The position numbers were made by a program, and so were the translations under genes. From Agapanthus africanus (taxonomy: Eukaryota > Streptophyta > Magnoliopsida > Asparagales > Amaryllidaceae), in NCBI GenBank assembly GCA_030015575.1, contig CM057347.1:507907176-507971175 (forward strand): DNA of 64,000 nucleotides, written 5' to 3'. The notes under the pieces were generated by a model. The model had not been told where the DNA came from. It did no database searches and saw only the letters and a program-made list of their open reading frames with translations. Of the stretch, positions 28,914-38,867 are shown one piece after another; positions within the stretch are counted from its first letter, which is position 1; every line of letters begins with the position of its first letter.

Positions 28914-31900
28914 TCACGGTACCATAGTGATTTGCAAACTATGGTCATCGCCAGGGGGTGCTTGTATTGACAACCGATTGGAGAACACAGCATTAACTTC
29001 ATCTTCTGAATCACTTCCGAAAACCAACACGGGGGCGGGCGTCCCCAGGTTGTTGCGTCGAGATGGCCCTGCATAAACTATCTCTTCTTCTTCTTCGGTA
29101 TCGCTCCCGAAAATCGGGATGGTGGCGGCGGTTTTGTTCTCCGGACTGCGACACCTTTCTGTATCCTCAAAATCTGGTAAAAAGTATTTCGCATCTTCGT
29201 ATTTGCGGACTTCGTTCACGGAAAATGGGTTCAGCTCGCCTGTTACGGTATACTCGAAACCGTCCTTAAAGTACTTCATACACTGATGTTGTGTAGAAGG
29301 GATGATGTTGTATTCGTGTAACCAAGGACGACCGAGCAAGGCGTTGTAGCAGGTCTTGGCGTCAATGACATGGAATTTGATGTCTGTGACGAGAAGTCCA
29401 AAGCGTAATGTTAGTATCACAGATCCGAGAGTCCGTGACGATTGTGAATCGAAACCGGAGATAGTAATTTTGTCACGAGCGAGGTGTTGCACGCTCATGC
29501 AGATTTCCTTCAACACCCGAACATTAAGGAGGTTGACGGAGGATCCATTATCCACCAGGATCTTGCCTATCTTGATATCATGGCAGTATCCGGAGACATA
29601 TAGGGGACGGTTATGGTCGCACGTCTCGAGGAGGAGGTCTTCGTCACCGAAAGTGATGTCGGCCGTGTGCACTTCCTCTAGTTCATCCTTCATCTTTTCA
29701 GTGGCGAGGAAGGCTTGGAATTGCGCAGGTTCTTGTAACGCCTTAATTAGTGAGTCTCGCGCTTCTTTTGACAATAGGAGGGCATCGAGAATGCTAAGCT
29801 GAGAAGGTAGCTTCCTTAGGTGCGCGAGGATGTTACAGTCCACTTTACTCTTTCGAGGAGGGTCTTTGGCAGCCAGTTCTCTCGTGACTTGGTCATCTAA
29901 AGTGATATCTTCAGTGACCTTTTCTTTTCCCTTATCTTTTCTGTTCGCGGGCCCAAGATTCTTTTCTGGGAGTGTGCGATTGCGCAGCTGAATGTTCTCG
30001 CAGGCTTCCGATTTCTCCTCTTTCTCTAAAACAGATTCTTTAAAGAGAGGGCCCAGAGCCATTTCTTCATCAGAGTCGCTCCCGAAGGTGAGAACTTGTG
30101 ACCCCCTGGCGTTAACCATGTAACAGTTGCCAGTCGTTCTGTTGTGCCCATCGACAGTACTTCTTCGCTCCCGACGGATCTTGCGTTTCATGCGCTTAAA
30201 ATGTTGCCGATGAGCAACATATCCTTGCCACCATATCTTAAAGGCGTCGCACTCCTCCGTGGGGTGTGATATTTTCCGGTGGTATGCGCAATAATTAGGG
30301 TGCCTCTCCACCCCATCGTGTGCGTTTCCTTCCGAGGGCGGTAGCTTCATTCCCATTGAAATGGCTTTGGCAAACCTTTTCCTCGTCTTGAATATCTTCC
30401 TGTCTACTTCGGATGCCTTTCGCTCCGACAGGGGTAGTTCAACTCTTTCGTTCAGCTGCCCGCATTTGGCTCCTTCCGACGTGGTCATCTCACGCTCCTG
30501 GTCCGCTTTACATTTTAGACGAATCTCGTCTAGAAAAGCGTCGATCATTTCGTCTGTTGGCCATGCACGCTCTGGTACGGGCTCTGCCTCCAGCTTTTTA
30601 GTGCCAGGAGTTTTCCCATCATCGGTAAACGAGTGGGAGATCACGTTACAACTCGCCACATATCCTTCGGATTCATCCGACGAGCTTTCTCCATCATCTT
30701 CCTCTTGAAAGATGTGGTTGAGGAACTCTTGCAGTGTGACAGGAGTCCGCGCCTTCTGATTGTACTCTTCCAACGCGTCGATTTGCTTCTGCAAGTTCGT
30801 GTGCTTTTTTCCAGGCTTCACGGACTTCTTGGATTTCTTCTTCTTTTTCTTCGAAGATTTTGACGATTGGGCGTGAGTATCTGGGCTCTTACCGTGAGTC
30901 TTTGTAGTCGGGCGGCGCCTTAGCATCCCTTCGATAATTTGAGGTTCAAGAGGGTCCTTCCATTCGATCGCAGGGCACGCATGAAGGTCTCTCAGCATTC
31001 TTCTGGTTTTAGTCGATAGCACGACCTCCCATGGAGCTTCTTCGATAAAAGAACATGTTGCTCCCGGTGTATCCGCTTTCCTAGGAGCGTGCGGCTGTGG
31101 TGGGTTCACCTTCCACTTTTCGGACAGTACAAACTTCCCCTGGAGGTACTGATCTTCAATCCATCCTTTGAAGACGAAGCAATCTTCAATCGGATGGCTT
31201 ACCGTTTGATGGTAAGGGCAATAGTTAGGGTTATTCACCTCGGCGGGTTGCGGCGGTCGCCTTGGATTTGGTAGGCTTATAAGTCTGTTGCGTATTGCCA
31301 GCTCGAATAGCCGTTTCGTCTTGTCCCGTGGGAATGAGTAGGGACGCTTCATCTTCTCATTATAATACCGGCGTCTTTCCTCCAGTTGATCTGCCGGTTT
31401 CGGGGCGTTAGGTTGCTGTTGGGCATTCGCAACAAAGGTTGCCCTTCCTTTACCCTTGTCATTCCGAGGTTCCGACTTCGGGGTAGGTGGTCTGTGACCC
31501 ATCTGGTCCATCTGAGCCAACTTGTCGATCAAAGCCTGGAATGTGGTTGGCTTAAAGAACATCATAAACTGGGAAATAGTTGCGTGAGGGTCTAGAGTTC
31601 CCACGAACATGCTCACTGCAGGTGCCTCCTCGATGCGTTGTTCACATCTCGACCACAAATTCCGCCAGCGTATAGCATACTGGACCCAGGTTTCGCCTGG
31701 TTTTACCCTGGCGTTAATCAGTGCAGTTATTGGAGTGCGTTCGCTGGCACTTGCGAATCGCTGAGTGAACAACAACTCCATTTCAGCGAACGTTTTGATA
31801 GAATCGTTCGGGAGTTCTGAATACCATTCGAACGCAGTTTCTGATAGGCTGCCCACGAACTGGCGGAGCAACAGTTTATCATCACCGCCGGTGTTACCGC

Positions 31901-33548
31901 AGAGGGCCCGGAACTGGGCGACATGTTGATGAGGATTGCCGGTCCCCTTATACACGTGGAATTTCGGTATCGTATAGCCTTGCGGGTATTTGATTTGGTC
32001 GTACCAGCTCGGATACGGCCGTCCCGTTTTCACGACTTGACCAGCTGCCTCAGTCGCGTGATGAACCCGGATTTGCTGGGCTATGTAGTCAGCCAGGTCA
32101 GCCTTAGAGATTGCCTCCTCCTTGGCCGTTGAGAGGGCTGGTGGTGGATTTGACGTTTCTCCTCGGTCGTCTTCAAGAACGATTGGGGGATCCTCGGCGG
32201 GTAAGTCCTGCTGGATCATCATTCCTATCACATCTTGGAAGAGGAGGCCCATCCATTGTATATTGGCCGCTTGTTCAGCAGCCTCTTTATCCCTTTTCTC
32301 CAGTGTCCGGCGAAGGAATTCAGCGTCGGTTTCTTCCTCCCGGCGTGCGTCTGAAGACGTTTCTGGGTTTTCTCTTGGCCCGGTGAGCGCGGCCATAGCA
32401 TTCATCATTTCTTGAAGCTTTTGTTGCTGCTCCTGGGCCTTCGTCACGGATCGGGTTAGCGGTCGGTGGCCTGTAGAAGTGCGGCTTTCCTCTTTTCCAG
32501 AGGCCATGTAAACAGTGTGCACCACCATGCCCTCAGACTTAGGGCGTCTGGGCTCAGTGCTTTTAGTTGCATGCTGTGGGGTCTTCTCTGGCCTCCTCCT
32601 TTTATGAGTCAGTTGATCAACAGCCTTTTGGGGTTTAGCCTGGTGACCAGCTTCCGGTTGGATTTTCAGCTTCTTGTGCTGGCGGGAGAAGTTTGGATCG
32701 ATGATCGAGTCTCGGGCCTGTCGCCAAACCTTATAGATTTTGGAAGACAGGCATTGAGGAGATCGAGGCTGTTCGGGTTTTATTTCCACAATCTTTTTTA
32801 ATGAGGGGGGAGACCTCTTCAGCACTGCCGTATGAGAATTCCTTCGTACCTTATTTAGCATTTCGAAGCTGTTCCCAGTTGGAACAGCAGCATTAACTTC
32901 TGCCACTGGGGCCGATGGAGTCAACCCGGAGGGGGAGTTGCCCCCGGCCTTCCTTACTCGGCGCCAATGGCGACGTCGAGCGTGTCGAGCGGACGGCGTA
33001 GGGTCAGCGGTAAGAATGGTTTCGTCTTGCCCCCTGTCTGGGTGGGGGGTCGCTGTTGGTGTTAGCCTGTCAAAGACCGACGTCCTTTGGGCAGTAGGAG
33101 CGGGAGCTGGAGCCGTCAATCTTGTGAAGGCCGACTTCTTGGCAAGGGAAGCCTCCTTGACGACTTTGGGGGCAGGAGCGGCCACCTTCTTAGAAGCAGC
33201 CTTCTCTGAGATTGTAGGTCCCATGATGGGTTCGCAGGATTTCTGGCCCAATCTAGAGAAGACCGAGGCGTTGACGTTGGGCGACTCGTTGAGAGGAGCC
33301 GCGGCAGGGGTAAGACGATCAAAGACCGACTTCTTGAGAGCTTCCGTTGTCAGCACTGGAGCGGTGAAGTTTGTCGGCGGGAGCATGGTCCCAAAGAACA
33401 ATCCTGTGGTGGCGCGAGTGACCTGTTCCACGGGCATTGTGAATAGCGAAGCAGCTTGGGGTCCGTAGGCTATACCTCCTGGCGAGGCAGAGCGTTGGCT
33501 GCAATTGCAGCCTGAGCAGTTGGAGAATTTCGTGGAAGTTGAAGCCAT
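28914..33548 (-). CDS. Element A gag-protease
   Basis: The start is taken as the ATG at 33548 (MASTSTKFS), about 150 nt inside the 5' LTR; an in-frame upstream ATG at 33611 is also possible, and the numbers below count from it. A long N-terminal extension carries four S-V/A-F-x-R-L motifs (residues 95-182) and a basic part. A coiled-coil-like, KAQEQQQKLQ-rich region precedes the gag core (about 530-705). CX2H...HX4C motifs follow at 798-811 and 1108-1121, in place of standard CCHC knuckles. A lysine-rich tract is at about 920-936. Three acidic FGSDS/T-type motifs lie near 1176, 1501 and 1531. The aspartic protease has VDNGSS (1353-1358) and LLGRPWL. It ends at TGA 28916-28914. Gag forms the particle and the protease matures it. 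Confidence 0.95.
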   Translation of the reverse strand: MASTSTKFSNCSGCNCSQRSASPGGIAYGPQAASLFTMPVEQVTRATTGLFFGTMLPPTNFTAPVLTTEALKKSVFDRLTPAAAPLNESPNVNASVFSRLGQKSCEPIMGPTISEKAASKKVAAPAPKVVKEASLAKKSAFTRLTAPAPAPTAQRTSVFDRLTPTATPHPDRGQDETILTADPTPSARHARRRHWRRVRKAGGNSPSGLTPSAPVAEVNAAVPTGNSFEMLNKVRRNSHTAVLKRSPPSLKKIVEIKPEQPRSPQCLSSKIYKVWRQARDSIIDPNFSRQHKKLKIQPEAGHQAKPQKAVDQLTHKRRRPEKTPQHATKSTEPRRPKSEGMVVHTVYMASGKEESRTSTGHRPLTRSVTKAQEQQQKLQEMMNAMAALTGPRENPETSSDARREEETDAEFLRRTLEKRDKEAAEQAANIQWMGLLFQDVIGMMIQQDLPAEDPPIVLEDDRGETSNPPPALSTAKEEAISKADLADYIAQQIRVHHATEAAGQVVKTGRPYPSWYDQIKYPQGYTIPKFHVYKGTGNPHQHVAQFRALCGNTGGDDKLLLRQFVGSLSETAFEWYSELPNDSIKTFAEMELLFTQRFASASERTPITALINARVKPGETWVQYAIRWRNLWSRCEQRIEEAPAVSMFVGTLDPHATISQFMMFFKPTTFQALIDKLAQMDQMGHRPPTPKSEPRNDKGKGRATFVANAQQQPNAPKPADQLEERRRYYNEKMKRPYSFPRDKTKRLFELAIRNRLISLPNPRRPPQPAEVNNPNYCPYHQTVSHPIEDCFVFKGWIEDQYLQGKFVLSEKWKVNPPQPHAPRKADTPGATCSFIEEAPWEVVLSTKTRRMLRDLHACPAIEWKDPLEPQIIEGMLRRRPTTKTHGKSPDTHAQSSKSSKKKKKKSKKSVKPGKKHTNLQKQIDALEEYNQKARTPVTLQEFLNHIFQEEDDGESSSDESEGYVASCNVISHSFTDDGKTPGTKKLEAEPVPERAWPTDEMIDAFLDEIRLKCKADQEREMTTSEGAKCGQLNERVELPLSERKASEVDRKIFKTRKRFAKAISMGMKLPPSEGNAHDGVERHPNYCAYHRKISHPTEECDAFKIWWQGYVAHRQHFKRMKRKIRRERRSTVDGHNRTTGNCYMVNARGSQVLTFGSDSDEEMALGPLFKESVLEKEEKSEACENIQLRNRTLPEKNLGPANRKDKGKEKVTEDITLDDQVTRELAAKDPPRKSKVDCNILAHLRKLPSQLSILDALLLSKEARDSLIKALQEPAQFQAFLATEKMKDELEEVHTADITFGDEDLLLETCDHNRPLYVSGYCHDIKIGKILVDNGSSVNLLNVRVLKEICMSVQHLARDKITISGFDSQSSRTLGSVILTLRFGLLVTDIKFHVIDAKTCYNALLGRPWLHEYNIIPSTQHQCMKYFKDGFEYTVTGELNPFSVNEVRKYEDAKYFLPDFEDTERCRSPENKTAATIPIFGSDTEEEEEIVYAGPSRRNNLGTPAPVLVFGSDSEDEVNAVFSNRLSIQAPPGDDHSLQITMVP

Positions 33549-33678
33549 CGATCCTTTGCTTTCTGCAATAAGCGAGACGCCAATTCTTAGTATCTTGAAA
33601 CCCAAGGGCAACCATTAGCGAACCGCGATTGGTTCGCGAGTCACGACACACGAAGTGTGGAGTGGAAAGAGGAAAAGG
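33549..33678 (-). other. Element A leader
   Basis: Short non-coding leader between the PBS and the first likely gag ATG. It is partly open in the gag frame. A TTATTGCAG before the ATG resembles a splice acceptor, but I see no matching donor here. Confidence 0.4.
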
Positions 33679-33696
33679 TCCTACCGGGCGTGCCAG
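33679..33696 (-). promoter_or_regulatory. Primer-binding site of element A
   Basis: The minus strand reads TGGCACGCCCGGTAGGAC, 4 bp after the LTR end at 33701. TGG at the 5' end pairs with a tRNA CCA end. It is not the tRNA-Met type seen in B, C and F. I do not assign the tRNA. Confidence 0.8.
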
Positions 33697-33700
33697 AATC

Positions 33701-36700
33701 TGTTCCCCTCCGAACGGCGGCCGAGACATGGAATGCCTCGCCTGAGGTTCGGGGCAGATGCTAATAGGTGCTATCCGTCTACCTCTCCGAAGATGCCAAG
33801 TTGATTTATGGCACCATGTATCGAAGGTTTAAACGGATGCGTCCGATGTAGCAGACTTCGTCAGATTCCCCCTCGCTTGAGGGGTTTTTGATTGTGGGGA
33901 CGCTCTTCCCTGCAGGCGCAAGCCCCTGCAGTTAATTACGCTACCGCGTTGCGGTAACAACTTTCTCCTTCTCCAGCTGGTCACTTCGTGTCGTGGGTGT
34001 TTGTTTTGTATTTTGCTGCCCGTGGATTGTTTACGGAGACTAAGTTATGTCGTCGCCCGTAGGGCGTGGACTAGTCCAAATCCGTATTATCTTAGATTTG
34101 GGTTTGGGGGTTTGGTTTGAGGATACGTCAGCCATACTTGAGGCTAAGATCAACTCAAACGTTTGTTAAGGATGCGTTAGTCTAACTTTGTGACTAAGAT
34201 CAACTTAACGGGATCGTTTAGATCCGATAAAGGAGTGTTTGAACTCCATTGTTCCAGTTTAGGGACCTAGAGGTCCAACGTATGTATGGCCGTCAGGACC
34301 CGTCACCTCTCTGACGACGTTGAGGAATTACAACGACGGATGTCAGAGGAGTTCAGAGATGTACCCTTGAGCCAGAGTTAATTGGGGGGATTTATAGTCC
34401 ACTCTGTTTGAAGGTTTAAGGATGCGTTAGCCATCTTTGAGGCTAAGATCAACTTAAACGGGACCGTTTAGATCCGACAAAAGAGCATGCGGGCTCTATT
34501 GTTCTAGTTTAAGGACATTGCGGTCCATGGGTAGTTTAAGGACATTGCGGTCCATTGTTAGTTTTAAGACATCTCGGTCAAGGTTAAGGACGTCGTAGTC
34601 CATGGGTTTAAGGACCCCACAGTCCATTGTTAGTTTTAAGACATCTCGGTCAAGGTTAAGGACGTCGTAGTCCATGGGTTTAAGGACCCCACAGTCCGTT
34701 ATTAGTTTTAAGACATCTCGGTCAAGGTTAAGGACGTCGTAGTCCATGGGTTTAAGGACCCCACAGTCCATTATGTGCTCTGGATGCTTCACACGGGTTC
34801 ACTGCCGTGCTCTGCGAGGACCAGGCTCCGCTCTGGACGCTTTCCACGGGGTCAAAGAGTGACATTATCCGCGTTTCACGTAACCAGGAATTTGCATTAA
34901 ACACGGGTTTAAGGACCCCGCAGTCCGTATCAATGTGTGGTCGTCGGGACCCGTCACCTCTTTGAAGACATTGAGGGATTACAATGCCAAGTATCAAAGG
35001 AATGAAGAGATGTACCCTAGAACCGGAGTGGATTAAATAGTCCTTGGCCCAATTTGGGGTCAAGACGAATTGTGTTATGAGTCTATTGGCCCAGTTAATC
35101 ACAAATTGAGGACTTATGGCCATCTTGGGCTAAGTCCAATCAGGAGAGGCTTTGCCTCCATCCATTTAGTCAATTGGGTCAAAGCCTGGTGTTAAACACT
35201 ACAGAGCAATCAGTGTTGAACACTGGGAATGAGGTTGACAAGTTAGTGTTTAACACTAAGAGATAATTGGAGTTAAACACCAGCAACAAGGCTTTTCAAA
35301 TTAATGTTAAACACTAAAACAGATCAGTGTTGAACACTGCAAATGAAGATCTCAGATTAGTGTTAAACACTAAGGCAATCAGTGTTGAACACTGCAGATA
35401 AAGCTTTTTAATTAGTGTTGAACACTAAGGACCAACAGTTTTTTAACACTGGGTTCGAGAGTTTCAATTTAGTGTTAAACACTAAGACAAGAGGGGTCAC
35501 GTGGCAGCACGTGAGAGCGCCCTCCCTTCATTTATTCTGAGATTATCGTGTCTTTCAGAGCGTCACGTGCCATCACGTGATGGGCATTCAAATGCCTATG
35601 TATTAGAGCTTCTGCCAAGGGTCACGTGGATCACGTGGGGTGCTGCCTCAAAGGGGCTTTCTGTAGATCTTTTGGGGGGTCACGTGATGACACGTGACCC
35701 TGCCTCTATGTATTTTGTTTAGAGGCTTTGTTGATCTTTTTTTTCCAGGAATTAAATTCCTCGAGCTGTAAATTTCAGAGGAATTAAATTCCTACTTCCT
35801 TTCGAAGACTTATATTCTGGGATAGAGTTTAACTATGAATTTTCTGTAGGAATTACATTCCTCATATACGTGAAGGGCTGAATAGGGTTAAACCCTAATA
35901 AAAGTTTTTTAAGGAATTGAATTCCCATTCCCTGTTAAATGATGATTAAGGGAATTAAATTCCCGTTGTTTCAACAGAACTAAGTTCTTAATTAGGGTTA
36001 AACCCTGTTTCTTTTTATTCTGAAGGAATTAAATTCCCATGATACAGGGTCAAGCCCTAATTTTATTTTAAAGGAATTAAATTCCTATAGTTCTGTGAGA
36101 ATTAAATTCTCGTGCTTACATTCCTTCTCTATGTTTTGGATCTGCATGGCAGGATCTCAACCCATTGAGAATTAAATTCTCAACCTTAAGGGGAGATGTG
36201 CACTTTGCAGATCCTCTATCAAAGAGAGAAGAAATATGTTCTTCTGTTTTTACATTATCAGAGTTAAACTCTGTTGAGAATTAAATTCTCTTTCTTTCAA
36301 AAGGCCTTCCCTTTCTTACCTAGGGTTTTTTGCAGAAGATCAAAGTTCTCCAAGTATCGAAGCTCTCTTTCTTTTCTTTTTTCTTCCCTGCGTCTCTGTA
36401 TCTCTATGTGTCTCTCTTTTTTTTTGTATCTCTTGGCTCTTATTTATAGGAGAAGCAGCCGAATCAATCAGTTTTTGACGAATCTTCATGAGAGATTTGA
36501 TTTGCATCCATCATTCGTTTTGGACCTTTGGATTATTAGGTGAATTTTATTCACCGTTGGATTTCAAATCCAGGGATTCTTCTTTGTTGTTTCGGTTAGA
36601 TTTAAAGGGGAAATCTTTCCAAACCCGAGATTTTCCCATAGATAGATGATATTTCATCACCTCTGAATCTTTAATTTGATTTGTTGCAGATAGCCGCTTT

Positions 36701-37291
36701 CCTTTGGAAAGATTTGAATTCCTTTTAGAATTTAATTCTGTTGACAAAATGGGCTTTGAAAGCCGGTCACGTGTGACCACGTGACTCATGGTCACGTGTG
36801 AGCACGTGACCCCCTTTGGAATGAGCCTTTTCCTTTCTTTTGCGCTCTGTCTTCTGATCTTTGCTTAAACGTCACGTGCCACCACGTGACTCCTGGTCAC
36901 GTGTGAGCACGTGACCCTTGTTTGAACTCTCTTTCCTTGATTCAACTGGAGAACGAGTCTGCTGCTTTGAACGTCACGTGCCAACACGTGACCCTGGTCA
37001 CGTGGGAGCACGTGACCTCTTCTGAAGCCTTTTCCTTGACTTGATCAGGGAACTGGTGTGCCTTTTGACGCATGCATTTAAATGTCACGTGTCGCCACGT
37101 GACCCGGGTCACGTGGGAGCACGTGACTCTTTCTGAAGCCCCCTTTTCTTCAACGTAGTCAGGAAACTGAACTTGCCTTGATGATGTTTTTAGGTGTCAC
37201 GTGCCAACACGTGACCGCTAGTCACGTGTAAGCACGTGACCCTCTTCTGAAGCTTTTCCCAGAAGCTTTCCTGATTTTAAATCAGGAAACA
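33701..37291 (-). mobile_element. Element A 5' LTR (3591 bp)
   Basis: Collinear with 13313-16929, with about 20 substitutions, one 27-bp repeat-unit difference and one 1-bp indel by eye. It holds the same palindrome arrays; CACGTG cluster I starts at 35498 and cluster II at 36768, where the site that decayed in the other LTR is intact. Its U3 edge faces element B DNA at 37292, so a plus-strand promoter activity here would transcribe into the surrounding B LTR. Confidence 0.95.
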
Positions 37292-37296
37292 TCGAC
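37292..37296. repeat. Target-site duplication of element A (right copy)
   Basis: TCGAC, identical to 13308-13312. Confidence 0.97.
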
Positions 37297-38867
37297 CTCT
37301 CTTCTCCTCTGTGCAACCGCTGCAACCTAGCCTCACCTCGCCTGCAACCCTAGTCTCTCCTGCACACCTCGCCTCTTCTCCGGCGACCCCTCACCGTCGC
37401 CCCAGTACTTTCGCTACCACCCTCGTTTCACCGCCCTCATCACCACCATCACCACCACCTCCCAACATCACCTCTTCCCTGCACCCGAACCCGATACCAA
37501 GAACTCCCGAGCACTGCGACCCTTGCTGCCCTCATCACCGGAGCTCCGACCTTCCCATCGTCTCCTCGTCATCGCAACCACCTCCTCGCATTCTCCCAAA
37601 CCCCAGAGCACCAAAACCCAGAAGCAATCCTCCTCCTTCTTCTTCTTTTCTCTTCTCTTGCTTTCTTTATTCTTGATTCCGGTCATCACCGGTGCTTTGG
37701 CCATCACCGACGATCCGAGCAACCCAGTAGACATCTCCAGCCAGCATGGTCACCTTCTTGCTTTGCCTTGACCTGTCCTGTGCGCGCGTGTGTACTTTGC
37801 GACGTTTACCCAATGTCGGACGCAGCGTACGCACCCTGTCGTGAGATCCGTTCAGGCAAGTTCATCTTGCTACATGCTATGTATCTTATTTTGCATCCAT
37901 ATGAATAAAAATATCACATGTTGATTGCACTGTACACCCATATTAATGTTTTATTGTTTTCGGATACCCATATGCATCCATATCATTTATTACATATGTA
38001 GCTGCATCTACAGATCATATTATTTCATGTTATTGTTGTATTAACACCCCATGCGTGATGATGTGCATCCTACATGGTCATGGAGCTGTAGATATAACCC
38101 CTGATAGATATTTATGCATCCACGTTTTATTGTGTATCCATACCATTAATTCTACATATCTAGTTATATGCCATGTCATATTAATTCATATTACTCTTAC
38201 ATTAGTACCCCATGCTTGATAATGTGCATCCTACACAGTCATGATAAAACCCCTAATAGATATTTATGCATCCATACTTTTACCGTACATCCGTACTTTT
38301 ACCCTGATTCGATACCCGCTACATTTTACTGTTGGGCACCCAATTGATACACTGTGCACCCCTGACATGACCTAATACACCACTGCTTGACCTTATACAT
38401 GATCATGTTCCTAATGCCGACAATCCTGACATGTTGTCCCGATGGACATATCCTGTTGTATGTATAGACAAACCTGTACTTGCTTGATCCTGTGTTGGCA
38501 TTAGCTCTAGATTTATCAATACCTGACTTGAACATATAACTTGGGGGTAAGGGGAAATCAATAATGAAAACTGACTTGTAACTCAACAGTTCGACACTTA
38601 TACTGATCGGTTTTGGGGGCTAGGCCAGTCCCGGGATGATGCTGCTGACATCATTTATCTGTACATGTTTCATGTTTTGTTCTTAGCGGCACGTCTCCGA
38701 TTCAGCCCCGAGAGTCTGGACCGTGGTCCTGGGTATGCACGGGATACTATTTAGTTATATCGACGATTCCAGCAAATTGATTACAAAGACTTAAGAGTAG
38801 ATAACCCAGTAATATAGTTAGATTACTCATCGCACATCACATACACTGATACACTTCTGTCATGCCC
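37297..38867 (+). mobile_element. Element B 5' LTR, piece 2
   Basis: Continues the B LTR after element A and is collinear with 53799-55372 of the 3' LTR. It starts with a C- and T-rich, coding-like but probably non-coding GC block (37297-37760), then AT-rich sequence with many GTGCATCC-type words. It ends at the ACTTC target site of element C. Confidence 0.9.
38863..38867. repeat. Target-site duplication of element C (left copy)
   Basis: ACTTC, repeated at 51008-51012; the empty site is in the B 3' LTR near 55368-55372. Confidence 0.95.

Larger units (their letters stand above)
13313..37291 (-). mobile_element. Element A: full-length 24-kb Tat-lineage Ty3/gypsy retrotransposon
   Basis: The element has two 3.6-kb LTRs beginning TGTT and ending AACA on both strands, a 5-bp TSD, a PBS at the 33701 edge and a PPT-like GGGGGCATT at the 16930 edge. 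It encodes gag-protease and RT, then a gypsy RNase H plus a second, more typical RNase H, and integrase, all on the minus strand. The dual RNase H is the hallmark of the Tat clade (Ogre, Retand and relatives). About 20 substitutions in 3.6 kb of LTR by eye imply a recent insertion. Two in-frame stops, a very long 3' UTR with antisense genes, and dense inverted repeats are its notable features. Confidence 0.97.

Noticed and set aside
24396-33611. Plus-strand frames opposite gag-pol of element A
   Set aside because: Shadows of the conserved minus-strand polyprotein.
37311-37771. Proline- and serine-rich frames in the B LTR (also 53711-54127)
   Set aside because: They lie in the GC-rich part of an LTR, are open on both strands, and differ in frame between the two LTR copies.
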